A stretch of 64,000 nt of DNA from assembly GCF_014650495.1 (NCBI RefSeq), contig NZ_BMVB01000011.1, positions 162,200 to 226,199 on the forward strand, in the 5' to 3' direction. Made by a program: the position numbers and the translations under genes. This stretch comes from Streptomyces cinnamoneus. Its GTDB lineage: Bacteria > Actinomycetota > Actinomycetes > Streptomycetales > Streptomycetaceae. Within the stretch, counting starts at the first letter, position 1. Every line of letters starts with the position of its first letter. Shown here piece by piece: positions 8,192-18,054 of the stretch. The notes under the pieces were generated by a model. The model was given only the letters and a program-made list of their open reading frames with translations. It was not told where the DNA came from and searched no databases.

Positions 8192-8866
8192 ATGAGGGCA
8201 TACGAACAGACGCCGGGACCGGACGACCGCACGGCCCGCACCTGGGCGGAAGTCGTGGCCACGGCCCGCCGCAGCACCGCCGACGGCCTCGTGGTGGGCA
8301 CCTCCGGCAACGTCTCCGCACGCATCGGCGACGTGGTGCTCGTCACGCCCAGCGGCGTCCCCTACGACCGGCTCGGCCCCGGCGACGCGGTCGGCGTGGA
8401 CCTCGACGGCCGCCGGGTGCTCGGCGAGCTCGCCCCCACCAGCGAGCTCCCCCTCCACCTGGCCGTCTACCGGGCCACCGACGCCGCCGCGATCGTGCAC
8501 ACCCACGCCGTGCACGCCACCGCCGTCTCCACCCTCGTCACCGAGGTGCCGCCGATCCACTACGTGGCCGCCGCCCTCGGCGGACCCGTGCGGGTCGCCC
8601 CCTACGCCCTCTACGGCTCCGAGGAACTGGCCGACAACGCCCTGCGGGCCCTCGACGGCCGCACCGGCTGCCTCCTGCAGAACCACGGCACCCTCACCTA
8701 CGGCGCCACCCTCGACCAGGCGTACGACCGCACCGCCCAGCTGGAGTGGATGTGCCGGGTCTGGCTCACCGCCGCCACCGTCCCGGGCCGCACCCCCTCC
8801 CTGCTGAGCCCCGAGCGGCTCGCCGAGGCCGCCGAGCGGCTGAAGGGCTACGGACAGCACGGCTGA
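8192..8866 (+). CDS. Class II aldolase/adducin family protein
   Basis: This 224-aa protein resembles L-fuculose-phosphate and L-ribulose-phosphate aldolases, which are zinc-dependent. Visible family motifs are GTSGNVSAR near residue 35, the metal-binding IVHTHAVHA near residue 103 and LQNHGTLTYG near residue 165. The ATG at 8192 has GGAGG 9 bp upstream; a frame-compatible start 93 bp earlier lacks a ribosome site and family similarity. It stands alone, divergent from pit. The physiological sugar phosphate cannot be told from sequence. Confidence 0.88.
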   Translation: MRAYEQTPGPDDRTARTWAEVVATARRSTADGLVVGTSGNVSARIGDVVLVTPSGVPYDRLGPGDAVGVDLDGRRVLGELAPTSELPLHLAVYRATDAAAIVHTHAVHATAVSTLVTEVPPIHYVAAALGGPVRVAPYALYGSEELADNALRALDGRTGCLLQNHGTLTYGATLDQAYDRTAQLEWMCRVWLTAATVPGRTPSLLSPERLAEAAERLKGYGQHG

Positions 8867-8910
8867 CCGCCCACTGGCCAGGCCGGCCGCCCGCGCCCAC
8901 ACTGGAGACG

Positions 8911-10035
8911 ATGGTGCTGCGCACGGCGGCGGCCCTGGCCGCCACGACGCTGATCGGTGCCGGAGCGGCCGCGGTGGCGGCCGGGCGGTACGCCGGTGAC
9001 GCTGCGCTCAAGGCGGGCCCCGGCAAGCCGCTGCCGGGCGAGCCGCGGCTGACCGTCCACGACGTCGGGGCCGGCACCGTCACCCTCGGCCGGACCCCCG
9101 CGGCGCTGCGTCCGGGCACCTACGGCCTCGCCGGAGCGGACCTGCACGCGATCGTCGGGCCCGTCGTCGCCGACGTCTCGCACCCCCACGACCGCGTCGT
9201 GCGGCGCCTGGAGTCGCTCGCCCGCGGCCTGCCGCGGCCGGGCGACCACGTCTGGCTCACCCCCCAGGTGCACACCGGCGACCCCGGCGAGGCCCTCGGC
9301 CTCGACCACAGGGACGTGGACGTCCCGGGCGAGCTCGGACCGCTGCCCGCCTGGTTCGTCCCCGGCAGCCGCGACACCTGGGTGATCACCGTGCACGGAC
9401 TGGGCACCACCCGCGAGCACCCGCTGAACGTGCTGCCCGTCCTGCACCGCCAACGGCTCCCCGTCCTGGACATCGCCTACCGGGGCGACCCCGGCGCACC
9501 CCGCCCGGCCCACGGAATCCGCCACTTCGGCGCCGGGGAATGGCGGGATCTCGACGCCGCGATCCGCTACGCGATCCGCAGCGGCGCCCGCCGCGTGGTC
9601 CTGCACGGCTGGTCCACCGGCGCCACCATGGCCCTGCTGGCCGCCCGGGACTCCGCGCTCCGCGACCGCATCAGCGGGCTCGTCCTGGACGCCCCCCTCC
9701 TCGACTGGCCCGCCGCGCTGCGCGCCCTCGCCGCCCACCGCATCCCGGCATCCCTCATTCCGCTTGCGGTCCGTGCGACCGAGGGACGCACCGGACTCGG
9801 CCCCGGCAGCCTGCTGGCCGCCGCCGACCCCGCCCGCCTGACCGTGCCCGTCCTCCTCGTGCACGGCACCGACGACACCCTCGCGCCCCCGGTGCACTCC
9901 CGTGAACTGGCCGCCGCCCGACCGGAACTGATCACCTTGCGGACCGTGCGCGGAGCCGGGCACGCCGGGTCGTGGAACGCCGGCCCGCAGGGCTACGAAG
10001 AGGCCCTGCGCCGCTTCCTCGTCCCCCTCATGTAG
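8911..10035 (+). CDS. Alpha/beta-fold hydrolase with N-terminal membrane segment
   Basis: This 374-aa protein begins with a hydrophobic, Ala-rich segment (about residues 5-28) that could be a signal anchor. The hydrolase core carries TWVITVHGLGTTREHP (oxyanion region), the nucleophile elbow LHGWSTGATMAL (GxSxG), an acid-containing LVHGTDDTLAP and the catalytic-His region RGAGHAGSWN. Together these give a complete Ser-Asp-His set. Substrate is unknown; such proteins are usually esterases or peptidases of the S9/abhydrolase type. It is close behind the aldolase gene (44-bp gap). Confidence 0.85.
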   Translation: MVLRTAAALAATTLIGAGAAAVAAGRYAGDAALKAGPGKPLPGEPRLTVHDVGAGTVTLGRTPAALRPGTYGLAGADLHAIVGPVVADVSHPHDRVVRRLESLARGLPRPGDHVWLTPQVHTGDPGEALGLDHRDVDVPGELGPLPAWFVPGSRDTWVITVHGLGTTREHPLNVLPVLHRQRLPVLDIAYRGDPGAPRPAHGIRHFGAGEWRDLDAAIRYAIRSGARRVVLHGWSTGATMALLAARDSALRDRISGLVLDAPLLDWPAALRALAAHRIPASLIPLAVRATEGRTGLGPGSLLAAADPARLTVPVLLVHGTDDTLAPPVHSRELAAARPELITLRTVRGAGHAGSWNAGPQGYEEALRRFLVPLM

Positions 10036-10125
10036 GGCGCTCGCCGCCCGGGTGCAGCCCCTCCGTCGCCCCGCACCACCGGTCGCGTGCGACCGGTTCG
10101 CCGGTTCCGATTGGGTTTTCGGAGC

Positions 10126-11565
10126 GTGAACGGCAAGACTGCTCCTGTGACGTCCCGTACTCCGCGCGACTCCCGGCTCAGACTCGTCCCCCGACAGCCG
10201 ATCGCCGCCGCCCGCCGGGCCGTGGCGAACCGAGGCACCCGCCCGGCGCCCCGCCCGCCCGCGGGCACCCCGGCCCGGCCCGAACTCGCCCAGCAGGCGA
10301 GAGCCGGGCTGGCCGGCGCCGTCCGCCTGGCCCGCTGGGCCGCGGCCGAAGCCGGCCGCGGCGCCACCCTGCGGCCGGGCCTGGCCGCGGGGTTGAGCGA
10401 CGGCACGGCCGAGCGCGCCGCCGCAGCAATGGGACTGACGGCGGGCCAGGTGCGCGCCGACTGGGACCGGGCCCGCCTCGCCGGCCTCCTCGAACTGCAC
10501 GGCGGCACCGCCCGCCCCGGCTGGCGCCTGCAGGCATGGGACCGCGACGACAGCGCCGTCCTGCGCGGCTGGGTCGCCCTCTTCGACGCCTGGTCCCTCG
10601 CCCACCCCGAGCCCGCCGGCGCCGACGCCACGATCGCCGCCGAGGTCGTCGAGGCCGCCCCGCAGCTGCTGTCCGTCATGCACCTGTCGGCCGGACCCGT
10701 CTCCGTGGCGATGCTCCTCGACCTGCTCCAGCAGCGCGTCGCCGAGATCCGCGCCGAGCGCTGCGAGATCCCGTACGACACCCCCGGCACGCCCCCGCCC
10801 CCCGCCCCGCCCGTCCCCGCCGACGGCGACCCGCTCCCCGAGCTCCTCGACTGGGCCCTCGAAGGGCTCGCCTCCGTCGGCGCCCTGGTGATGCGCGGCG
10901 GATCCGGCCCCCGCGCCGAGGCCCTCCTGACCCCCCTCGGCAACTGGGCCGTGTGGGTCAAGCTCGAACAGATCTGCGTGGCCGCCCAGAGCCCCGCAGG
11001 CAACATCGAACTCTCCGCCGAGGCCATGCTCCGCGGCTGCGCCGACCTCACCCCCGGCCCCGCCCGCGCCGAGTACCGCGCCTGGCTCGCCGCCCGGCCC
11101 GTGCGCAGCGCCGTCGAGGAGCTGCTCGGCACCGCCCGCGGCGACGACGCGATGGTGCGGGGCCTGGCCTTCGAGGCGCTGCGCGCCGTGGGCGCCCCCG
11201 CCGAGCCCGCGGTGCGCGCGGCGGCGGACGAGCCGGTGCTGCGCCCGTACGCCCTGCTGTGGCTCGCCGAGCACGAGGGCCACGACCCGGAGGAGGCCGC
11301 GGAGGTCCTCACCCGGGAGGAGGCGACGTGGCTGTGGATCGACACGGCGGCGGCTGTCGCCGACCACGGCGAGAGCCGGCTGCTGGTGCGCCACCTGGAC
11401 TCGGCGGTGCAGGGGACGGTGCCCGGGCTCCTGGAGGAGGTACGGGCCGTGGGGCACCCGCGGACCGTGCAGGTGCTGGTGGCCCTGGCCGCCGCCCACC
11501 CGGACCCGGCCCTGGCCAAGGCCGTGCGCCGGGCCGCCTTCCAGGTCCACCGCGGCGGGGCGTGA
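10126..11565 (+). CDS. Conserved hypothetical protein, helical
   Basis: This 479-aa protein is not recognised as a named family. After a basic, Pro-rich N-terminus it contains a helix-turn-helix-like stretch, AAAMGLTAGQVRADWDRARLAGLLELHGG (about residues 110-140, given here only by its ends AAAMGL and LLELHGG). A long Ala/Leu/Glu-rich helical body follows, with a HEAT-like tail (VRGLAFEALRAVGAPAEPAV). No signal peptide or membrane segment is seen. The start is uncertain: GTG 10126 or GTG 10147, neither with a well-spaced ribosome site. Confidence 0.75.
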   Translation: MNGKTAPVTSRTPRDSRLRLVPRQPIAAARRAVANRGTRPAPRPPAGTPARPELAQQARAGLAGAVRLARWAAAEAGRGATLRPGLAAGLSDGTAERAAAAMGLTAGQVRADWDRARLAGLLELHGGTARPGWRLQAWDRDDSAVLRGWVALFDAWSLAHPEPAGADATIAAEVVEAAPQLLSVMHLSAGPVSVAMLLDLLQQRVAEIRAERCEIPYDTPGTPPPPAPPVPADGDPLPELLDWALEGLASVGALVMRGGSGPRAEALLTPLGNWAVWVKLEQICVAAQSPAGNIELSAEAMLRGCADLTPGPARAEYRAWLAARPVRSAVEELLGTARGDDAMVRGLAFEALRAVGAPAEPAVRAAADEPVLRPYALLWLAEHEGHDPEEAAEVLTREEATWLWIDTAAAVADHGESRLLVRHLDSAVQGTVPGLLEEVRAVGHPRTVQVLVALAAAHPDPALAKAVRRAAFQVHRGGA

Positions 11566-11587
11566 GGGCGCGCCCGTCGGACAGGCC

Positions 11588-12016
11588 CTAACCCGCGGCG
11601 GCGGCCTCCGGCCCCTGTGGCGCGTACGTGCCGAAGCTCCAGATGTTCCCGCCGACGTCACGGGCCATGTAGTCGCGGGAACCGTACTCCTGGTCCGTCG
11701 GGGGCATCAGGATCTCGGCGCCGTTCTCCCGGGCCCGCCGGTGGTGGGCGTCGGTGTCCTCGACCACGACGTACACCGCCGCCGGGCCCGCCCCCGCCAT
11801 CGCGTGGTCGAACACCCCGCCCGTGCCTCTGGAGCCGACCATCACCATGCCGTTGCCGTAGACGAGCTCGGCGTGCAGCACGGCGCCCTCCTCGCTCTCG
11901 TAGAGCGCGGTGCGGGTGAAGCCGAACGCCTCCGTGAGCTGCACGATTGCCGCCTGGGCGTCCTCGTAGAGCAGCGCCGGGCTGATGGTCGGCGACGCCG
12001 TGGTCATGTCGGTCAT
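11588..12016 (-). CDS. VOC (glyoxalase/bleomycin-resistance) family protein
   Basis: This 142-aa protein has the paired beta-alpha-beta-beta-beta layout of vicinal-oxygen-chelate proteins: LTEAFGFTRTALYESEEG, then VYVVVEDTDAHHRRARENGAEI and YGSRDYMARDVGGNIWSFGTY. The last block is typical of the PhnB-like/glyoxalase subgroup. The ATG at 12016 has GAGGAG 8 bp upstream. Substrate is unknown. It is followed on the same strand by nothing until the 10126-11565 gene, which converges on it. Confidence 0.86.
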   Translation of the reverse strand: MTDMTTASPTISPALLYEDAQAAIVQLTEAFGFTRTALYESEEGAVLHAELVYGNGMVMVGSRGTGGVFDHAMAGAGPAAVYVVVEDTDAHHRRARENGAEILMPPTDQEYGSRDYMARDVGGNIWSFGTYAPQGPEAAAAG

Positions 12017-12039
12017 GACGGTCACTCCTCGGTCGAAGG

Positions 12040-12929
12040 TCAGCGGAAGGTGTCGCAGCGCTCCATGTCGCCCGTGGAGTAGCCGGTGGTGAACCACTGG
12101 CGGCGCTGTGCCGCCGAGCCGTGGGTCCAGCTCTCGGGGGTGACCCGCCCCTGGAACTTCTCCTGGATGCGGTCGTCGCCGACCGCCGCGGCCGCGGAGA
12201 GGCCGTCGTCGATGTCGGCCGGTGTCAGCTGCTTGATCAGCGGCCGGCCCGTGGACTTCTCCGGGGTCGTGGCCGCGTGGCGCGCCCAGACCCCGGCGTA
12301 GCAGTCGGCCTGCAGCTCGGTGCGGACGGAGGCGCTGTCGGCGCCCGTGCGCCGGTCCTGGGAGCGGCCCAGGACGCCCGCCAGGTTCTGGACGTGGTGG
12401 CCGTACTCGTGGGCGACGACGTACGCCTGGGCGAACGGGCCGCCGCTCGCGCCGAACTTCGTCCGGAGGTCGTCGAAGAAGCCCAGGTCCAGGTAGACCT
12501 TGTGGTCGGCCGGGCAGTAGAACGGCCCGACCGCCGAGGTGGCCGCCCCGCAGCCGGTGCGGACCTGCCCGGTGAAGAAGACCGTGGACGCCGGCGTGTA
12601 CGTGCCGCCGTGGCGGGGCAGCTCCCGGCCCCAGAACGACTGCGCGCTGTTGACGACCGCCACGATGCGGCAGTCCTCCCGGGCGTTGGCGTCCTTGCCC
12701 GTCCGGCAGCTCTCGGAGACCTGCGCGGCCGTGCTCCCGGTCGGCCGCGTCCCCGGCTCCTGCGACGTGAGGCCCAGCTCACCCGGGCCGATGCCGAAGA
12801 AGAGCCCCAGCGCCAGGACGATCAGCCCGGCGATGCCGCCGCCGACGGTGAGCCCGCCGCCCGGGATCCCGCCGCCCGCCGGTCGTCCACCTGGGAGGTG
12901 TCGAGATCCGCGTCGTCGTCGAACTGCAT
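12040..12929 (-). CDS. Neutral zinc metallopeptidase (YpfJ-like), 5' frameshift
   Basis: The main frame encodes a membrane-anchored metallopeptidase. It has a hydrophobic segment, GGGIAGLIVLALGLFFGIG, then a catalytic domain with the HExxH motif in VVAHEYGHHVQ and the downstream LQADCYAGVWARH. The expected acidic N-terminus, MQFDDDADLDTSQVDDRR, starts at ATG 12927-12929 with a purine-rich GGAGAGGG upstream. It is one frame away from the catalytic domain. Restoring one G in the G-run complementary to 12875-12877 would join them as DDRRGGGIPGG. This is either a real mutation or a homopolymer sequencing error. A GTG in the main frame (GTGACGCATGC) could give a product with an unusual Arg-rich N-terminus. 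Confidence 0.85.
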
Positions 12930-13081
12930 GCGTCACCGCCCTCTCCGTCCTCCCGGCAGGCTTTTCCACCCTGAGTATCCGCGAATCGTCCCTTCTCCGC
13001 CCTTTTCGGCGCACGGAGTCGGGGTGCGGCCCCCGGGTGACCCTGGGAATCGGCTTGCGCGCCCCCGTTAGACTTGTCCCC

Positions 13082-13105
13082 ATGGCATTCCTCCTCGTGC
13101 ATTAG
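13082..13105 (+). CDS. Seven-residue leader ORF before the ABC-F gene
   Basis: ATG 13082 to TAG 13103-13105 encodes MAFLLVH. A good Streptomyces -10 element, TAGACT (13069-13074), places the expected transcription start at or next to this ATG, so the ORF would be translated leaderless at the very 5' end of the ABC-F transcript. It lies 61 bp upstream of the ABC-F GTG. Short leader ORFs are known to control some ABC-F genes through ribosome stalling; that role here is inference from position. Confidence 0.55.
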   Translation: MAFLLVH

Positions 13106-13166
13106 ACGGCGTCGAATCGACCCAGTCCGCCCTTCCGCCGTCCTTCCTGCCCTGGAGTAGAAACCC

Positions 13167-14765
<1,599 letters not shown>

Positions 14766-14774
14766 CCCGCCCGC

Positions 14775-14790
14775 GGGGCCCTCGGGCCCC
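14775..14790 (+). terminator. Hairpin terminator after the ABC-F gene
   Basis: GGGGCCC (14775-14781) pairs with GGGCCCC (14784-14790), followed by CTTTCC. It is 10 bp after the ABC-F stop codon. A second GC-rich inverted repeat follows (CCGGC...GCCGAGGGGCCCCGG), so the exact end of the transcript is uncertain. Confidence 0.55.
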
Positions 14791-14830
14791 CTTTCCCGGC
14801 CGGCGCCGAGGGGCCCCGGCCGGGGCTCTT

Positions 14831-15139
14831 GATCAGTCCCGTCCCGATCATTCGGCCGACAGGTGATCCATCATCTGAGTGAGGACGGCTGGTACCCCGA
14901 TAACACCCGGTGCTCCGGCGCATGCGCTGCGCGAGGTGCGGGGCGCCGTTCGCGCCGCGCGTGAGGGTGCCCCGCCTGACCTGCCGCTTCATCCCGCCAC
15001 CCGTACGGCCGTACGAGCAGGATCACTCGGAATTGCCTGCTCCGGGCGGTCCCCGGGGCCCGATTTCCGGACGGCCGTTCCCCCCGACTTCGCATCGACC
15101 TTGCCGAATGGGTGGCCATGAGGCCGCCAAGGGGTGATC
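14831..15139. promoter_or_regulatory. GATC-rich region upstream of gbn
   Basis: The 413-bp gap between the ABC-F gene and gbn contains no convincing gene. It holds GATC at 14831, 14846 (as GATCATT), 14865, about 15019 and 15136 (as GATCATG). The S. coelicolor protein Gbn is known to prefer GATC-containing sites, so this cluster in front of its probable orthologue could be an autoregulatory or nucleoid-organising site. That is inference. Confidence 0.45.
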
Positions 15140-15178
15140 ATGAGAGTCAAGAGGCGCATCTCCCATGAGGAGGCACGG

Positions 15179-15400
15179 GTGGCCGAGACTCTGAAGAAGG
15201 GCAGCCGGGTGACCGGCGCCGCGCGCGAAAAGCTCGCGGCAGACCTGAAGAAGAAGTACGACTCCGGTGCGAGCATCAGGGCGCTGGCCGAAGAGACCGG
15301 TCGCTCCTACGGCTTCGTTCACCGGATGCTCAGCGAATCCGGCGTGGTCCTGCGGGGCCGCGGCGGAGCCACGCGCGGCAAGAAGGCCGCCTCGGTCTGA
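15179..15400 (+). CDS. gbn: Small helix-turn-helix nucleoid-associated protein, Gbn-like
   Basis: This 73-aa basic protein has one helix-turn-helix, IRALAEETGRSYGFVHRML (residues 33-51), flanked by Lys-rich segments and a basic tail. Length and sequence fit the GATC-binding nucleoid-associated protein Gbn of Streptomyces (SCO1839 type) as I remember it. GTG 15179 is chosen because GAGGAGG lies 5-6 bp upstream and yields the family length; an ATG 45 bp earlier would add 15 basic residues. Gbn is reported to bind and bend GATC-containing DNA and to influence development. Confidence 0.85.
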   Translation: MAETLKKGSRVTGAAREKLAADLKKKYDSGASIRALAEETGRSYGFVHRMLSESGVVLRGRGGATRGKKAASV

Positions 15401-15527
15401 CGCCGCGCACCGGGAACAGCAGTCGGAGCACAGCAGTCAGGACAGTCGCCACCCGGTCGGCCGGCCGGCCCTCCGGGTGGTTACTGTGCAGTCAACCAAA
15501 GTGACTGCGGCCATTCCGGAGGCCCCC

Positions 15528-16319
15528 ATGACTGCCCGCAAGACCCTGCTCGACCAGGACGGCGTACAGCTCACCGTCGATGATGCGGTTGCCACCGTCA
15601 CGCTCACCAACCCCGCCAAGCGCAACGCCCAGTCGCCCGCGCTGTGGCGGGCCCTGGCCGAGGCGGGCCGGCTGCTGCCGGGCACCGTACGTGTGGTGGT
15701 GCTGGGGGGAGAGGGCAAGTCCTTCTCCGCGGGCCTCGACCGCCAGGCGTTCACCCCCGAGGGCTTCGACGGCGAGCCGTCCTTCCTCGACCTCGCGCGC
15801 GGCACCGACGAGGCGCTCGACGCCGAAATCGCCGCGTACCAGGAGGCGTTCACCTGGTGGCGGCGCAGCGACATCGTCTCCATAGCCGCCGTGCAGGGCC
15901 ACGCCATCGGCGCGGGCTTCCAGCTCGCCCTCGCCTGCGACCTGCGCGTCTGCGCCGACGACGTGCAGTTCGCCATGCGCGAGACCAGCCTGGGCCTGGT
16001 GCCCGACCTCACGGGTACGCACCCGCTGGTATCCCTGGTGGGCTACGCCCGCGCGCTGGAGATCTGCGCGACCGGACGCTTCGTCCACGCCGCGGAGGCC
16101 GAACGGGTGGGTCTGGCCAACATCGTCGTCCCGCTCGCCGAACTGGCCGCCGCCACCGACGATTTGACGGCCGCCCTGCTGGCCGCGCCGCGCGACGCCG
16201 TCATCGAGACCAAGGCGCTGCTGCGGGGCGCGGGGGACCGCACCTACGACGAACAGCGCATCGCCGAGCGCGCCGCGCAGGCCCGCCGGCTGCGGGACCT
16301 CGCCGGTCTGGGGGAGTAG
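15528..16319 (+). CDS. Enoyl-CoA hydratase/isomerase family protein
   Basis: This 263-aa crotonase-fold protein has the two oxyanion-hole regions GEGKSFSAGLDRQAF (about residue 65) and VQGHAIGAGFQLALACDLR (about residue 130). The active-site region ETSLGLVPDLTGTHPL follows. It probably acts on an acyl-CoA in fatty-acid or amino-acid breakdown; the substrate is not evident. The ATG at 15528 has GGAGG 5 bp upstream. An upstream frame extension lacks family similarity and is excluded. It stands as a single gene. Confidence 0.9.
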   Translation: MTARKTLLDQDGVQLTVDDAVATVTLTNPAKRNAQSPALWRALAEAGRLLPGTVRVVVLGGEGKSFSAGLDRQAFTPEGFDGEPSFLDLARGTDEALDAEIAAYQEAFTWWRRSDIVSIAAVQGHAIGAGFQLALACDLRVCADDVQFAMRETSLGLVPDLTGTHPLVSLVGYARALEICATGRFVHAAEAERVGLANIVVPLAELAAATDDLTAALLAAPRDAVIETKALLRGAGDRTYDEQRIAERAAQARRLRDLAGLGE

Positions 16320-16448
16320 CGGCCCGCCCGTCCGGGACGGGGCCCACCCGAACGGTGGCCTCCGTCCCGCCCTTCCAGGGCATCGGCCGGGCGCGGCGGG
16401 GCAACCGCACCTATGGTGGCAAATGGACGGGAAAGGAGGCGATCGACC

Positions 16449-16898
16449 ATGAGTGAGACCACCGGCCAGACCGGCCGCCCGGGAGACCGGGGCAAGCAGC
16501 CGCCGGTTCCCCCCGGCGACCGCGGCCGCACCACCATCGCCGACGGTGTCGTCGAGAAGATCGCGGGGCTGGCGGCCCGCGAGGTGATGGGCGTCCATGC
16601 CATGGGCAGCGGTCTCTCCCGCACCTTCGGCGCCATGCGCGAGCGGGTACCCGGCGGTGGCAAGTCCGTCGCCCGCGGCGTCAAGGCCGAGGTCGGCGAG
16701 GTCCAGACGGCCCTCGACCTGGAGATCGTCGTCGAATACGGCGTCTCCATCGTGGAGGTGGCCCGTGCCGTACGGGAAAACGTCGTCGCGGCGGTGGAGC
16801 GCATGACGGGTCTGCAGGTCGTCGAGGTGAACATCGCCGTCACCGACGTCAAGCTGCCCGACGAGGAAGAGGAAGAGCCGGAGCCCAGGATCCAGTGA
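16449..16898 (+). CDS. Asp23/Gls24 family envelope stress protein
   Basis: This 149-aa protein has the Asp23 core GRTTIADGVVEKIAGLAAREVMGVHAMG and the repeat LDLEIVVEYGVSIVEVARAVRENV (each given in part). An acidic C-terminal tail rich in Glu follows. It has no membrane segment. In Firmicutes, Asp23 is held at the membrane by AmaP; here it is the first gene of a compact five-gene cluster that ends with an AmaP-like protein. A role in cell-envelope stress is inferred from the family. Confidence 0.9.
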   Translation: MSETTGQTGRPGDRGKQPPVPPGDRGRTTIADGVVEKIAGLAAREVMGVHAMGSGLSRTFGAMRERVPGGGKSVARGVKAEVGEVQTALDLEIVVEYGVSIVEVARAVRENVVAAVERMTGLQVVEVNIAVTDVKLPDEEEEEPEPRIQ

Positions 16899-16908
16899 GG
16901 AGCGCGCC

Positions 16909-17100
16909 ATGAGCATGGCCGGGGCCGGCCTGATCGCCGGGATGGCTCTGGGATTCGCCGGCTACTTCGGCGGATTCGGGGCATTTCTGCTGGTGGCGGC
17001 GCTGGGTGCCGTCGGGTTCGTGGCGGGCCGGTTCCTCGACGGCGATCTGGAGCCGGGTGACTTCTTCCACCCGCGTGACCGCGACGGACGCGGGAGGTAG
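16909..17100 (+). CDS. Small membrane protein of the Asp23 cluster
   Basis: This 63-aa protein is mostly one or two hydrophobic, glycine-rich segments (LIAGMALGFAGYFGGFGAFL and VAALGAVGFVAGRFL). It ends in a charged tail, FFHPRDRDGRGR. It sits 10 bp after the first Asp23 gene and 3 bp before the second, with the ribosome site GAGGAG in that gap. It resembles the DUF2273-type small proteins that accompany asp23 in other bacteria. Confidence 0.82.
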   Translation: MSMAGAGLIAGMALGFAGYFGGFGAFLLVAALGAVGFVAGRFLDGDLEPGDFFHPRDRDGRGR

Positions 17101-17103
17101 GGC

Positions 17104-17457
17104 GTGGGGGGAGGACCCGCGGTGGAACCCGCAGAGCGCGGGGCGACCCGCATCGCCGACCGCGTCGTAGCGAAGATCGCCTCCCAGGCGGCCCGCGAGG
17201 CGCTGCACGGGACGGCCACGGAAGGGCACGAGTCACCCCGGGCGTCCGTCGTCGTCCACGACGGCACCGCCCGGGTGCGGATCTCCGTCGACCTGGACTA
17301 CCCCGCGGACATCGGCGCCCGCTGCCGTGCGGTGCGCGGCCGCATCGTCGAGCGGATCCGCGGCCTGGCCGGCATGGAGGTCCCCGAGGTGGTGATCACC
17401 GTGGAGCGGCTGCACGCGTCGCAGACCGGCCGTGTGGGCGCGGAGCGGGTCCGATGA
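17104..17457 (+). CDS. Second Asp23/Gls24-like protein
   Basis: This 117-aa soluble protein has a diverged Asp23 layout: RGATRIADRVVAKIASQAAREAL, then RVRISVDLDYPADIGARCRAV and a final VVITVERL strand. It starts at GTG 17104 and overlaps the next gene by 4 bp (ATGA). It probably partners the first Asp23 protein, but the DNA shows only family and position. Confidence 0.83.
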   Translation: MGGGPAVEPAERGATRIADRVVAKIASQAAREALHGTATEGHESPRASVVVHDGTARVRISVDLDYPADIGARCRAVRGRIVERIRGLAGMEVPEVVITVERLHASQTGRVGAERVR

Positions 17458-18047
17458 GCGGTGTACCGCTGCAGAAGACGCCGCCGGACGCGCCTCCGCC
17501 CGGTGACGGGGCCGCACACCGCTTCTGGTCCGTGCGCCGCCTGCCCGCCGCGCTCGTCGCGGCCGTGGTGCTGGCGGCCGCGGGCTTCCTCCTCTACGAC
17601 ATCGTCTCCGTGCGGACCGGCCACCCCGCCCTGCGCTGGCGCCGCCGCCTCGCCCGGGAGCTGGCCGAGCGCCCTCTGGGCGACGGCTGGGTGACCGCGG
17701 GCGCCGCCGTGGCCGTCCTCGTGGGCCTGTGGCTGGTCGTGCTGGCCGTCACCCCCGGCCTGCGCGGCGTCCTGCCGATGCGGCGGGCCGCCGGCGTGCG
17801 GGCCGGACTCGACCGGCGGGCAGCGGCCCTGGCGCTGCGCGACCGGGCCCTGACGGTGTCCGGGGTGCAGTCCGTACGGGTCGACGTCGGCCGCCGTGTG
17901 GTCAGGGCCCGCGTCCAGTCGCACTTCCGCGACCTGGACGAGGTGCGGACCGACGTCAACAGCGTCCTGGCCGAGGGCGTCCGGGAACTGGGGCTGGCCC
18001 GGGAACCCTCCCTGTCCGTGCACGTACGCAGGGCGGCGAAGGGGTGA
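17454..18047 (+). CDS. Membrane protein, DUF6286-like, of the Asp23 cluster
   Basis: This 197-aa protein has two membrane segments (LPAALVAAVVLAAAGFLLYD and WVTAGAAVAVLVGLWLVVLAV). A C-terminal domain with repeated short strands follows: VSGVQSVRVDVGRRVVRARVQ. That soluble part, with an alternating pattern like the Asp23/AmaP fold, faces the cytoplasm if the N-terminus is inside. The DUF6286 label is from memory. Its start overlaps the preceding gene by 4 bp, so it is co-translated. Confidence 0.8.
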   Translation: MSGVPLQKTPPDAPPPGDGAAHRFWSVRRLPAALVAAVVLAAAGFLLYDIVSVRTGHPALRWRRRLARELAERPLGDGWVTAGAAVAVLVGLWLVVLAVTPGLRGVLPMRRAAGVRAGLDRRAAALALRDRALTVSGVQSVRVDVGRRVVRARVQSHFRDLDEVRTDVNSVLAEGVRELGLAREPSLSVHVRRAAKG

Positions 18048-18054
18048 GCGCGCG

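Noticed and set aside
14910..15137. Small plus-strand ORF with CARCGAPF
   Set aside because: It has a zinc-ribbon-like start but no ribosome site and a Pro/Arg-rich tail; probably chance in a GC-rich gap.
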